A stretch of DNA of 64,000 nt, taken from CAVVTR01 sp963751245 (GTDB lineage: Bacteria > Acidobacteriota > Thermoanaerobaculia > Thermoanaerobaculales > Thermoanaerobaculaceae). The stretch is taken from the NCBI GenBank assembly GCA_963751245.1, contig CAVVTR010000007.1, positions 1 through 64,000 of the forward strand, given 5' to 3'. Both the position numbers and the translations under genes were made by a program. Below, piece after piece: positions 47,939-56,751 of this stretch; position 1 is the first letter of the stretch; each line of letters opens with the position of its first letter. The notes under the pieces are model-generated. The model did no database searches. It was not told the origin of the DNA and worked only from the letters and a program-made list of their open reading frames with translations.

Positions 47939-49662
47939 GGGCCCCCTCGCAGGCCGTGCCGGAGGCGCTCCAGCACGACCGGGTCCGCCGTCGCCAGCGC
48001 CCGGTCGTAGCCCCCGAGGAACGTGACGCGGCGGGCGGCGGCGAGGGCCCGTTCGGCGCGGTCCAGCGCGGCCCGGGCCTGCGACAGCCGGCCGGCCTCC
48101 ATCTCGAGGCGGCTGGTCTCGAGCCAGGCGGGAACGCAGTTGGGCTCCATCGCCACCGCGGCCCGGAGCGCCGACAGCGCCCCGTCGGCGTCACCCAGCA
48201 GCGCCCGGGCGCGCCCCTCCCCGAGCACGGCCCAGACGTCGAGGGGGTTGGCGGCGCCGGCACGCGAGAACGACCGCGCCGCTGCGGCCGCGAGGCCCGC
48301 GTCGCCGCGCAGGACCGCCCGGCGCAGGCGCACCGCTGCGAGCACGTCCCACCCGTGGGCGGAGCGCGGACGCGCCGTGGCGCCCCGCCACGCCTGGACC
48401 TCCGCGTCCGCGAGCTCCGCGTCGCTCGCCGCGGGCCGCTGGGCCGCCGCCGAGGCCCGGTCCAGGAGCCGGCCGGGATCGGGGGCGATGCCGCCGCGGG
48501 GCCACGACAGGGCGACGCCGGCCGGCACGGCGACGAGGAGCGCCAGCGCGGCCGCCGGCGCCGGAGCCAGCCGCAGCCGCCGTCCCCGCGGACGCGGCAG
48601 GACGGCCGCCACGGCCAGCGTGGCCACCCACGCCACCAGGGGCACGGACAGCTGCGTGTTCACCGCGGAGGTCACCACCACCGCCGCCACCACCCCCCGG
48701 CCGCCGGCGCCCGAGGCCCACGCCCGCCTCCCGAGGCTCACGCCGAGCCCCGCGCCGAGCAGCAGCCCCGGCAGCCCGAGAACAGCCGCGAGCTGCAGCG
48801 GGTCGCTCTCGGCCACCCCCGGCACCCGGCCGAAGCGGGCGAACTCGCCGTCGCGGGGAAAGTTGTGCGGGAGCGCCGCGTCGGTGTAGCCGCCCGGCCC
48901 GCTCCCCAGCGGCAGCTCGGCCGCCGTCGTGCGGGCCGCGACGCCCCAGAGCCTGAGCCGCTCCCAGCGCAGCGGGTCGTGGTCGCGCAGGAGCCGGGCG
49001 CCCAGTCCTCCCGCGGCCACCAGGCCGACCACGACGGCGGCGGTGACGGCGCGGCGGGAGCGCCGCGTCACCCCCCACACGAGCGCCACCGCCAACAGAC
49101 CCAGCGCGCCCGCCCGGGACCCCGAGGCGACGATGCCGGCGCCCATGACGATGCCGGCGGCCGACCGCAGCACGAGGGGGGCGCGGAGCTCCGGCAGCAC
49201 CGCCACGCCGAGCAGCGCCAGCGTGGCTCCCAGGTTGGGGTTGTCGAGGGGGCCCGCGGGGCGGGCCGCCGCAGCGGCGCGCTGCACCACGAGCCACACC
49301 GCCACGGAGCCGGCGAGGAGGACGACGGCCCGGCCCGCCCACAGTCGTCCGCGGGGAGAGCGGGCCGCCGCCAGGAGCAGGAGCGCAACCACCCCCGCGC
49401 TCACCACCCAGGCCGCCGGCGCCACGGCCACCGGGCGGATGACGGCGTCGGCCGCGGTCCACGCGACCAGCCCCGCCATCCACGCGAGCGGCGCCTCCCG
49501 GCGCACCCCCCGCACCAGCGCCGCCGCGCCCAGGGCCGCGGCGACGGCCGCCGTGGCCGCGGCCGCCCAGGGCTCCAGTGCGACCCCGCTGGCGCCCGCG
49601 AGCCACACCACCGCCGCCGGCACCAGCAGGGCGGGGGCGTGCCTCAGCGCCCGGCGGCGCAT
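47935..49662 (-). CDS. O-antigen-ligase-like membrane protein with TPR tail
   Basis: 575 residues. About 10-12 membrane helices, the Wzy_C/WaaL-type loop PLDNPNLGATLALLG and GSRAGALGLL, and PLGSGPGGYTDAALPHNFPRDGEF, followed by two TPR-like units (ARSFSRAGAANPLDVWAVLGEGRARALLGDADGALSALRAAV in parts). Proteins with this build polymerise or ligate lipid-linked glycans; in some bacteria they glycosylate pilins. It is directly followed by a second ligase-like gene, overlapping 19 bases. Confidence 0.82.
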   Translation of the reverse strand: MRRRALRHAPALLVPAAVVWLAGASGVALEPWAAAATAAVAAALGAAALVRGVRREAPLAWMAGLVAWTAADAVIRPVAVAPAAWVVSAGVVALLLLAAARSPRGRLWAGRAVVLLAGSVAVWLVVQRAAAAARPAGPLDNPNLGATLALLGVAVLPELRAPLVLRSAAGIVMGAGIVASGSRAGALGLLAVALVWGVTRRSRRAVTAAVVVGLVAAGGLGARLLRDHDPLRWERLRLWGVAARTTAAELPLGSGPGGYTDAALPHNFPRDGEFARFGRVPGVAESDPLQLAAVLGLPGLLLGAGLGVSLGRRAWASGAGGRGVVAAVVVTSAVNTQLSVPLVAWVATLAVAAVLPRPRGRRLRLAPAPAAALALLVAVPAGVALSWPRGGIAPDPGRLLDRASAAAQRPAASDAELADAEVQAWRGATARPRSAHGWDVLAAVRLRRAVLRGDAGLAAAAARSFSRAGAANPLDVWAVLGEGRARALLGDADGALSALRAAVAMEPNCVPAWLETSRLEMEAGRLSQARAALDRAERALAAARRVTFLGGYDRALATADPVVLERLRHGLRGGP

Positions 49663-51206
49663 GCCTCCTCCAGCCGGCGCAGGTCGTCCCGCCAGGGCGC
49701 CCGGGCAGCCGCCTCCCGCGCCCAGGGCAGCGCCTCGCCGCGGCGGCCCTCGGCGAGGAGCAACCGGGCCCGCGCCTCCGCCCACCCGGCCGACACCGGC
49801 CTCACCCAGGCGCGCGCCTCGAGCAGACGCTCCAGCCGGACCAGCCCGGCGGGCGCCGCGCCGTCGCGCAGCGCGTCGCCGGTGGCCGCCAGGACCGGCG
49901 TGACGGCCCACGGGGACCACACCGCCGCGTCCAGCGCCGCGCTCACCGCCGCCTCGTCGCCGGTCCCTGCGCGCCCGAGCAGCACCTCGGCCCGCCAGCC
50001 GCACACGGACAGGAGGGCGCCGGCGGCGAGGAGGGGGACGAGCACGGCCGAGGGGACGGCCCGGGCGGGGGCGGGCCGCGTCCGGGCGACAAGCGCGCCG
50101 ACGAGCACGGCCCACGGCAGCAGCACCTCCGGGGTGTAGAGGGAGAAGTCCACCAGGTTGTGGAGGGGGACGGCCAGCACCGCCAGGGCCAGGGCGGGGG
50201 CGGTGCGGAGACCGTCCCGGACGAGGCGGACCAGCGCCACCACGGCCGCGATCACCAGCCCGGCCCCGGCGAGCCCCAGCTCGGCCACGAGCTCCAGAGG
50301 GGTGTTGTGGGCGTAGGGCGTGATGTTGGCGGCCGCCATCGGGGCCGTGAGGCCGGCCTGCCCCACGCCGCCGAAGCCGACGCCGACCCAGGGGTGATGG
50401 CCGAGCACCCACGCCGTCGTGCGCCAGTTGATCCAGCGCAGCCGCAGCGGCTCGAGGCTGCCGACGTCACCCCGGGTGGCCAGCGCCACGGCGCCTGCGA
50501 CGAGGACCGCCGCCGCCAACGCCCAGCCCAGCCGGCGGGGCAGTCTCCGCGCCGCGGCCACCAGCAGCAGCGCGCCGGCCACGGCCACGCCGGCCAGCGA
50601 GCGGCTCAGCACCACCCCGGTGGCGGCCAGCGCCGCGCCGGCCCACCACGCCGCGCGGGACCGGCCCTGCGCGCGCCAGCCCCGGGCGAGGAGCAGCGGA
50701 AGCGCCGTCACCTGGAGGATGGCGAAGTGCCCGGGCAGCGCCGCGGTGCCGAACACGCGCCCGCTCGCGAGCCGGGTCCGTGCCGCCTCGCGCAGGGACG
50801 GGTCGAGCCCCGCCAGGTGCCCCTGCGCCCAGGCCAGGCCCCCGGCGGCCTGCCACAGCGCCACGGCGGCGGTCAGGGCGATCCCGGCCGCGAGGGCGCC
50901 CAGCGCCGCGTCGGAGGGCGCGGCGCGCCGGGCGAGGCCGGCGAGCAGCACGGCGGCGAGGAGCAGGAGGCTCAGGCGGAACGCGAGCTCGTGGTCGAGG
51001 GCGACGGTCCAGGACAGCAGCACCACGGCGAGGGCGGCCGCCAGCCACACCGGTCCGAGGAGACGCCGCTCCCCGGGCGGCAGGGCCAGGATGGCGAGGA
51101 GCAGCGCCACCCACAAAAGCGGCGCGAAGGCCGCGAGGGGGGCCGCCAGCCACGCCGCGGCCACGCCCAGGCCCACCGCCACCGCCTCCAGCGACCTTGC
51201 CCGCAC
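49644..51206 (-). CDS. Second O-antigen-ligase-like membrane protein
   Basis: 520 residues from a GTG at 51206. Many membrane helices; the ligase motif region SGRVFGTAALPGHFA and VLGHHPWVGVGFGGVGQ, with AHNTPLELVAELGLAG (the conserved His-Asn of Wzy_C proteins). A soluble helical tail follows (WAEARARLLLAEGRRGEALPWA). Together with the neighbour it suggests separate polymerase and ligase, or an oligosaccharide transferase acting on the pilins upstream. The longer frame start (51293) runs through the pilin terminator and was rejected. Confidence 0.82.
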   Translation of the reverse strand: MRARSLEAVAVGLGVAAAWLAAPLAAFAPLLWVALLLAILALPPGERRLLGPVWLAAALAVVLLSWTVALDHELAFRLSLLLLAAVLLAGLARRAAPSDAALGALAAGIALTAAVALWQAAGGLAWAQGHLAGLDPSLREAARTRLASGRVFGTAALPGHFAILQVTALPLLLARGWRAQGRSRAAWWAGAALAATGVVLSRSLAGVAVAGALLLVAAARRLPRRLGWALAAAVLVAGAVALATRGDVGSLEPLRLRWINWRTTAWVLGHHPWVGVGFGGVGQAGLTAPMAAANITPYAHNTPLELVAELGLAGAGLVIAAVVALVRLVRDGLRTAPALALAVLAVPLHNLVDFSLYTPEVLLPWAVLVGALVARTRPAPARAVPSAVLVPLLAAGALLSVCGWRAEVLLGRAGTGDEAAVSAALDAAVWSPWAVTPVLAATGDALRDGAAPAGLVRLERLLEARAWVRPVSAGWAEARARLLLAEGRRGEALPWAREAAARAPWRDDLRRLEEACAAGR

Positions 51207-51241
51207 CCGGTCAGTGTAGACGGTCCGCCGGCACCACCGGA

Positions 51242-51274
51242 CGAAAAGAAAGGAGGGGGCACCTGGCCCCCTCC
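51242..51274 (-). terminator. Intrinsic terminator of the pilin gene
   Basis: Read on the minus strand, a 9-bp stem (GGAGGGGGC/GCCCCCTCC, 5-base loop) is followed by TTTCTTTTCG. It lies 23 bases after the pilin stop and before the ligase-like gene. A textbook rho-independent terminator, so downstream genes get only read-through or another promoter. Confidence 0.85.
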
Positions 51275-51296
51275 CGAAGATCCGCGCGAGCACGGG

Positions 51297-51759
51297 TCAC
51301 TGCGTCTGCATGCCCTCGGGCCACTGGTAGAACTGGCCGTCGGTGAAGACGATGTCCGAGTCGAAGCTTGTCGTCTGGCCATTGGCCCACGGAGTGTTCT
51401 CCGTACCGTTCTTGCCGTACGAGAACAGGGTGTAGTCCTGGCCGTTGGTGGTGTCGCCGTACCACTGCATGGGGTTGTTCCAGCCGTCGTTCTGCGGGAT
51501 CCGCTTGATGTAGGTCGGCTGGAGGTAGTCGGCGAGCTTGGTGGACGCGACCCCGTCGGCGGACCTTGGGGTAGAAGTTCCAGTCCACCGAGTAGGACTC
51601 CACCGCCGTGGCGATGGAGCGCATGTCCGCCATGGTCCGCTTCTGCTTTCCGCGGTTGATGGCGTTGAGCAGGTTGGGGATGGCGATGGCGGCGATGATG
51701 CCGATGATCGCCACCACGATGAGCAGCTCGATCAGCGTGAAGCCTTTCTGTCTACGCAT
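51297..51759 (-). CDS. Type IV pilin-like/GspG-like major pilin, one extra base
   Basis: Prepilin leader MRRQKG then FTLIELLIVVAIIGIIAAIAIPN, with Glu5 of the mature protein. The frame is lost after NFYPK near 51565; removing one G gives SADGVASTKLADYLQPTYI and a smooth C-terminus ending WPEGMQTQ with stop at 51299-51297. Corrected length is 154 codons (153 residues). AAGGAGG precedes the ATG, a sigma-54 promoter lies upstream and a strong terminator downstream, which fits a highly expressed single gene. Shares architecture and C-terminal motif with the adjacent pilin. Confidence 0.88.
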
Positions 51760-51786
51760 ACGTTCCTCCTTGTCCTCTGTTCATCC

Positions 51787-51803
51787 AGCAATTGTCGTGC
51801 CAG
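51787..51803 (-). promoter_or_regulatory. Sigma-54 (-24/-12) promoter of the major pilin
   Basis: CTGGCACGACAATTGCT on the minus strand matches the consensus YTGGCACG-N4-TTGCW at all fixed positions. Transcription would start about 12 bases after the GC element, leaving a short leader that contains the AAGGAGG site. The PilR-like activator gene is at 36.8 kb. Confidence 0.85.
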
Positions 51804-51882
51804 TCCATCAGGTTGCCAGTCACCCCTTCAATGACGCTCCGCGTCACCGCTCCCGCCGATCGGTTCCGCTCCGCGGCACCGC

Positions 51883-52335
51883 CTACCTCGCCTGCATGCC
51901 GTCCGGCCACTGCACGAAGACGCCGTTGTTCATGATGATATCAGCCGCGAAGTCGGTGGTCGGCCCCTCGTGCACCGCGGCCTGGGCGACCCCGTCGCGC
52001 CCGTAGCTGCGCAGCGTGTAGTCGATCCCCTCGGCCTCGTAGTACATGGACCGCAGCCAGCCGTCCAGGTCCGGCAGCGTGCGCAGGTAGGTGGGCGTCA
52101 GGAACGGGCGCAGCTCCGCCACCGTCGCCGTGGTGAACTTCGGGGCGAAGGAGTAGTCCACGGCGTAGGCGTTGACCGCCAGCGCCACGGTCCGGATGTC
52201 CGCCATCGTCCTGCGCTGCTTGGCCCTGTCGATGGCCTGCCGCAGCGAAGGGATGGCGATGGACGCGATGATGCCGATGATGGCCACCACCACCAGCAGC
52301 TCGACGAGGGTGAACCCTTCGGTCCTGTGTCGCAT
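51883..52335 (-). CDS. Second type IV pilin-like protein
   Basis: 150 residues. Prepilin leader MRHRTEG then FTLVELLVVVAIIGIIASIAIPS; the mature domain is about 145 residues with YTLRSYGRDGVAQ and a terminal WPDGMQAR. It is a clear paralogue of the neighbouring pilin (MADIRTVALAVNAYAVDY aligns with MADMRSIATAVESYSVDW). Frame intact. No SD is seen, and the sigma-54 promoter places the transcript start only a few bases ahead of the ATG, so it may be translated as a nearly leaderless message, perhaps as a minor pilin. Confidence 0.92.
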   Translation of the reverse strand: MRHRTEGFTLVELLVVVAIIGIIASIAIPSLRQAIDRAKQRRTMADIRTVALAVNAYAVDYSFAPKFTTATVAELRPFLTPTYLRTLPDLDGWLRSMYYEAEGIDYTLRSYGRDGVAQAAVHEGPTTDFAADIIMNNGVFVQWPDGMQAR

Positions 52336-52349
52336 GGTGTCTGAATCGA

Positions 52350-52365
52350 AGCAAGACGTGTGCCA
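52350..52365 (-). promoter_or_regulatory. Sigma-54 (-24/-12) promoter of the second pilin
   Basis: TGGCAC-N5-TTGCT on the minus strand, matching the -24 GG and -12 GC elements with correct spacing. Predicted start is about 4-5 bases before the ATG at 52335. Confidence 0.75.
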
Positions 52366-52381
52366 TGTCCCCCGGCCCGGC

Positions 52382-52387
52382 TAGACT
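52382..52387 (+). promoter_or_regulatory. -10 box TAGACT for the leaderless YfhO-like gene
   Basis: TAGACT ends six bases before the GTG at 52394; no SD. Lies just beyond the sigma-54 element of the divergent pilin, so the two promoters are nearly back to back. Confidence 0.45.
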
Positions 52388-52393
52388 GTCCTC

Positions 52394-54790
52394 GTGCGCC
52401 GCCACGCCGTCCCGCCGCCGCTGGTCCTGGTCGCTCTGTGGGCCGGCCTCTACCTCCCGGCGCTCCTCACCGGCGCCACCCTCCCCGCCCGCGACGTCGC
52501 CGCCACGCAGATCCCGTGGCGCACGGTGTGGCGCTCCGAGGTGCTGGCCGGCCAGGCGCCGCTGTGGGATCCGCTGTCCAACTCGGGACGGCCCCTGCTG
52601 GCCAACCCCAACGCCATGGCGGCCTACCCCGGCACCGCGCTGTTCCTCCTCACCACCCCCGAGAGGGCGGCCGCCTGGCACCTCGCGCTGCACCACCTCC
52701 TGCTCCTGCTCGGCTGCTACGTCCTCGCCCGGCGCTCGGGCCTCCGGCGCGGCGCCGCCACGGTGGGCGCCGCCGCCGCCGGGGCCGGAGGGGTGGCGTT
52801 CTCCATGCTCACCTTCCTGAACGCACAGGCGGCGCTGGCCTGGGCTCCGTGGGCCCTGGCCACGGCCGTCCCGGCGCCGGAGGGGACACCGGCGCGGTGG
52901 AGGCGGGCCCTGGCCGGAGGCGTCCTCGTCGGGCTCGTGTTCCTCGCCGGAGAGCCGGTCACCGCGGCGCTGACCGGGCTCGCCTGGGGGGCGGTGGCGC
53001 TCGCCTCCTGGCGGCCCAGGCCGTGGCGGGAGGTCGCCGTGGCCGGCCTGGCCGCCGCCGCCGCCGCCGGCCCCGTCCTCCTCCCCCTGCTGGCCGTGTT
53101 CCGGGAGACCGCCCGCGGCGCCCTGGGCGTCGCGCCCGGCGCCCTGGCCGCCGACGCTCTCGCTCCCCGGCGCTGGCCCGAGCTGCTCCTCCCCAACCTG
53201 CTCGGCCCGCCCCTCGCCGACGCGGCGGGCGGCTTCTGGGCGGCGGCCTCGTTCCCCTGGCAGCGCTACTACCCGGTGATCTTCACGGGTTCGCTCCCCT
53301 GGCTCCTCCTGCCCTTCGCCCGCCGGCGCCGCCTCGCCGCCTGGTGGGTCCTGGCGCTCGGGGGCACGGCGGCGGCTCTTGCGTGCGGCGTGCCCGCCGC
53401 GGCCCGCGCCCTCGCCGCCGTGCCGCTCCTCGGCGGCGCCCGCTTCGGGATCAAGTTCCTCATCCTCCCCACCCTGGCGCTGCCCGTGCTGGCCGGCGCG
53501 GGGTGGGAGGGGCTGGCGGCGGCCTGGCGGGGCGCCGGCCGGCGGGCGGCGCGGGGCGCCGCGGCCGCGGTGGCGGCGCTGCTCCTCGCCGCCTGCCTCC
53601 CCGACACCCTGGTGCGGCCCGCGCTCCGCACCCTCTACCCGGCGTCCGCGCCGGCGCTCGCCTCCGTGCCCGCGGCCCGGCTCCGCCGCGCGGCCCTCGC
53701 CGACGTCGCCGCCCTGGCGGCGCCGCTCGCGGTGGTGCTGGCCGCCGGCCCGGCGCCGCTCCTCGCCGCCGGCGCGACCCTCGCGTCCGGCGCCCTCGCG
53801 GGCCGGGGGCTGCTGGCGTTCGAGGACGCCCGCCTGTGGGCCCGGCCGCCGCGGGCGGCCGCCGCCATTCCCGCCGGCGCCCGCCTGGCCGCCTTCGCCG
53901 AGGCCGGCTCGCCCGCAACGCCCCCGGCCCACGCCGTGCTCGCGCGGTTCGCCGCGTCGCGGGCCGCGCTGGTCGCGGGGTACGGCACCCGCTGGGGGTT
54001 CGGCTACGCCCTCGTCCGCGGACCGGACGGCCTCGAGCCCGTCCGGGAGGAGCTCCTGGCCGCCGCCGCGGCGCACCTCCCCGAGCCCGAGCGGGCCCGG
54101 GTGGCGAGGGCGGTCGGGGCGGGCGCGGTGCTTCGCGGAGGATCGTCAGCCGGCGCACCGGAGGACGGGGGGCGCGCGGTCCGGGTCGAGGTCGTCTCGC
54201 CGCCGCCCCCCGCGGCCTACCTGGCCCGCCGGCTCCTCCCCGCCGAGGGCTGGGCCGCCGTCGCGGCGACTCTGGGCTCGCCGGCGTTCGTGCCCGGCGA
54301 GGACGCGGTGGTCGAGGGTGGGGGAGGGGCCCGCCCCGCCGCCGGCGGCACGGTCACCGAGAGGGACGGGGCGCCGGCCCGCCGGCGCTTCGCGGTGCGC
54401 GCCGACGGCGCCACCGTCCTCGTCGTCCAGCAGAGCTACATGGGGGGCTGGCGGGCCCGCGTGGACGGCGCTGCGGCGCCGGTGATCCCGGTCAACGGCG
54501 CCATGATGGGCGTGCCTGTCCCCGGCGGACGCCACACCGTCACCGTGTTCCTGGATCCGGGGCCCTACCGGGCCGGCGCAGCGGCCCTCGCGCTGGTGCT
54601 CGTCCTCCTCGCGGCCTGTGGGTTGACCGGCTCCCGCGACGCCGTGGCGGCGGCCGGAACTCGGCCCGAGGAGCCGCGTCTCCGCGGCGGGACGGCCTTC
54701 AGCGCTTCCCCGGAGGGCTCATGGCCGGACCCCGCGGCGCCCACTGATGGCGGGGCGCGTAGCAGCCGGGCCACGGCACCGGTGCGGTGA
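52394..54790 (+). CDS. Large YfhO-like polytopic membrane protein
   Basis: 798 residues. Signal-anchor helix VLVALWAGLYLPALLTG, extracytoplasmic motif LWDPLSNSGRPLLANPNAMAAYP (LWDPxxxxGxPLxANPxxxxxYP, as in YfhO/GT-C relatives), about twelve helices, and a soluble C-terminal part with the YMGGWRARVDG motif shared with the 45.9-kb gene. It probably transfers sugars from a lipid carrier on the outer face of the membrane. Its last 92 bases overlap the convergent wzt gene, and the tail after CGLTGSRDA is Pro/Arg-rich and looks non-conserved. Confidence 0.78.
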   Translation: MRRHAVPPPLVLVALWAGLYLPALLTGATLPARDVAATQIPWRTVWRSEVLAGQAPLWDPLSNSGRPLLANPNAMAAYPGTALFLLTTPERAAAWHLALHHLLLLLGCYVLARRSGLRRGAATVGAAAAGAGGVAFSMLTFLNAQAALAWAPWALATAVPAPEGTPARWRRALAGGVLVGLVFLAGEPVTAALTGLAWGAVALASWRPRPWREVAVAGLAAAAAAGPVLLPLLAVFRETARGALGVAPGALAADALAPRRWPELLLPNLLGPPLADAAGGFWAAASFPWQRYYPVIFTGSLPWLLLPFARRRRLAAWWVLALGGTAAALACGVPAAARALAAVPLLGGARFGIKFLILPTLALPVLAGAGWEGLAAAWRGAGRRAARGAAAAVAALLLAACLPDTLVRPALRTLYPASAPALASVPAARLRRAALADVAALAAPLAVVLAAGPAPLLAAGATLASGALAGRGLLAFEDARLWARPPRAAAAIPAGARLAAFAEAGSPATPPAHAVLARFAASRAALVAGYGTRWGFGYALVRGPDGLEPVREELLAAAAAHLPEPERARVARAVGAGAVLRGGSSAGAPEDGGRAVRVEVVSPPPPAAYLARRLLPAEGWAAVAATLGSPAFVPGEDAVVEGGGGARPAAGGTVTERDGAPARRRFAVRADGATVLVVQQSYMGGWRARVDGAAAPVIPVNGAMMGVPVPGGRHTVTVFLDPGPYRAGAAALALVLVLLAACGLTGSRDAVAAAGTRPEEPRLRGGTAFSASPEGSWPDPAAPTDGGARSSRATAPVR

Positions 54791-55937
54791 CCAGGAACGA
54801 CAGCGCCTCGCAGGCGTAGTCGTAGGCCAGGCCGCCGCGGGCGTGCACGGCCGCGTCCACCAGGTAGCGGCCCGGCGCCAGGGCGAGCTCCGGGAACTCG
54901 ATGCACACGTCGCCGCGGCCCTCGAGCCGCTCGGGGAGCCAGCCGTCCACGTCGGTGTTGGTGCCGAACACCTGGGTGCCGTCCTCCCGGTGGATCGCCA
55001 CGCCGAACACGAAGTCGGTCTGGGGGCGGTGGACCGTGTACGCGAGGCGGAGCGCCGCGGCGTCGCCGCTGCCGATCGTCCGCAGCGGCCGACCGGAGGC
55101 GTCGACGAGCTCGACGGCGTCCAGCGTGACCGCCCCGTTGCCCCACCGCCTCGCCGACTCCGGCGCCGCCTCCTGCCCCGCCTCCTCGCCGGCCACGTCG
55201 GAGCGGTAGCGGGCCACGGCCGCCGCCGCCGAGCCCAGCACCACCGGCGCGCCGTCCTTCAGATACAGGGCCCGGTCGGCGAGGCTCTCCACCAGCCCCA
55301 GGTCGTGGCTGACCAGGAGGATCGAGGTGCCCCGCCGCTGCAGCCGGGCGATGCGGTCGAGCCCCTTGTGCACGAACGCCTCGTCCCCCACCGCCAGCAC
55401 CTCGTCCACCACCAGGACGTCGGGATCGGCGGCGGTGGCCACCGCGAAGCCAAGCCGCACGTACATGCCCGAGGAGTAGTTCTTCACCGGCTCGTCGATG
55501 AAGGCGCCGATCCCGGAGAAGTCGACGATCTCGTCGAGGCGGGCCGTGATGTCCGCGCGGGTGAGGCCGAGCATCATGCCGTTGATGATGGCGTTCTCCC
55601 GCCCGGTGATCTCCGGGTGGAAGCCGGCACCGAGCTCGATGAGGGCGGTGATCCTCCCCTCCACGGTGACGGTGCCCTCGGTGGGACGGAGGATCCCGGT
55701 GACCAGCTTCAGGAGGGTGGACTTGCCCGAGCCGTTGGGCCCGATGAGCGCCACCGTCTCCCCCGCAGCCACCTCGAGGTCGACCCCGGACACCGCGAGA
55801 AACCCCCCGGTGACGTGCTTCCGGCGCCACAGCTCGCCGTGGAGCAGCGCGCCCTTCAGCGAGTGCAGCCGGCCCCGGCGGGTCCCGGCGGGGTACCGCT
55901 TGCTCACCCCCTCGAGCCGGACCCGGGCGGCGCTCAC
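54699..55937 (-). CDS. wzt: Polysaccharide ABC-exporter ATPase (Wzt)
   Basis: 412 residues. ABC domain: Walker A GPNGSGKST, signature YSSGMYVRLGFAVA, Walker B VLVVDEVLAVGD, H-loop LLVSHD. It is followed by a C-terminal Wzt-type beta-sandwich (about 265-395: TDFVFGVAIHREDGTQVFGTNTDVDGW), which in O9a-type systems recognises the capped end of the glycan. GTG at 55937 overlaps the permease stop. A substrate-specific export route rather than Wzx/Wzy is implied, although ligase-like genes are also present. Confidence 0.94.
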   Translation of the reverse strand: MSAARVRLEGVSKRYPAGTRRGRLHSLKGALLHGELWRRKHVTGGFLAVSGVDLEVAAGETVALIGPNGSGKSTLLKLVTGILRPTEGTVTVEGRITALIELGAGFHPEITGRENAIINGMMLGLTRADITARLDEIVDFSGIGAFIDEPVKNYSSGMYVRLGFAVATAADPDVLVVDEVLAVGDEAFVHKGLDRIARLQRRGTSILLVSHDLGLVESLADRALYLKDGAPVVLGSAAAAVARYRSDVAGEEAGQEAAPESARRWGNGAVTLDAVELVDASGRPLRTIGSGDAAALRLAYTVHRPQTDFVFGVAIHREDGTQVFGTNTDVDGWLPERLEGRGDVCIEFPELALAPGRYLVDAAVHARGGLAYDYACEALSFLVTAPVPWPGCYAPRHQWAPRGPAMSPPGKR

Positions 55938-56746
55938 ACCGTCTCCGCCAGAGTGTCCCGCAGGCGGGAGAAGACGAGGGCGCCGAAGAGCCACGACGAC
56001 GCCGCCACCGCGCACGCCCACAGCCACGTGGACAGCGGCGGGATCCGGCCGTAGAGGACCACGTCGCGGTACACCGTCATCAGCGGCGTGGCCGGGTTGA
56101 GGAGGACGCCGTGGCGCAGGATCCCCTTCGGCACCTGGAGGGGGCTGTACACGATGGGGGTGAGGAAGAACCCGAGGTTGAGGAGGTTCTGGAGCAGGTC
56201 CTTGAGGTCGCGGAAGTGCACCGCGAGGGCGGCGACGGCCATGACCAGACCGCCCACGGCCACCACCCACAGCGCCAGCGGCAAGGGGAAGAGCAGGAAC
56301 GTCCACGGCACCGGCATGACCCCCAGAGCCGACGCCACCGCCACCGCGATCAGCAGGATCGGTAGCGCCAGCAGGTGGTGGACGAGGTGGGCCAGCACGG
56401 TCACCGCCGGGAAGACCTCCGGCGGACACACCACCTTCTTGAGCAGCGGCCCGTTGTCCGGCAGGACGATGGCAGCGTCCAGGAGGGCTCCCGAAGCGAA
56501 CAGCCAGGGCAGCAGGCCGGCGAAGAGGAACAGCGGGTAGGGCACGTGGGTGGGGACCCGCGCGGGAATCACCAGGGTGAACACCACGGTGTAGACGCCC
56601 AGGAGCAGGAGCGGGTTGAGCAGGGACCACAGGAAGCCGAGAAAGGTGCCACGGTAGCGTGCCTTCAGCTCGCGGCCGACCAGCACCGCGACGAGACCGC
56701 GCCGGCGGTAGAGGGTCCCGGCGATCCCTGCTCGGCGCTCGCTCAA
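55934..56746 (-). CDS. wzm: Polysaccharide ABC-exporter permease (Wzm)
   Basis: About 270 residues, six membrane helices. LVGRELKARYRGTFLGFLWSLLNPLLLL at the N-terminus and NPATPLMTVYRDVVL in the last loop are hallmarks of ABC-2 polysaccharide permeases. No ATG is available near the expected N-terminus; a TTG at 56746 (SERRAGIAG next) gives the usual length, five bases after the upstream stop. Pairs with Wzt. Confidence 0.9.
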   Translation of the reverse strand: MSERRAGIAGTLYRRRGLVAVLVGRELKARYRGTFLGFLWSLLNPLLLLGVYTVVFTLVIPARVPTHVPYPLFLFAGLLPWLFASGALLDAAIVLPDNGPLLKKVVCPPEVFPAVTVLAHLVHHLLALPILLIAVAVASALGVMPVPWTFLLFPLPLALWVVAVGGLVMAVAALAVHFRDLKDLLQNLLNLGFFLTPIVYSPLQVPKGILRHGVLLNPATPLMTVYRDVVLYGRIPPLSTWLWACAVAASSWLFGALVFSRLRDTLAETV

Positions 56747-56751
56747 CGGGA

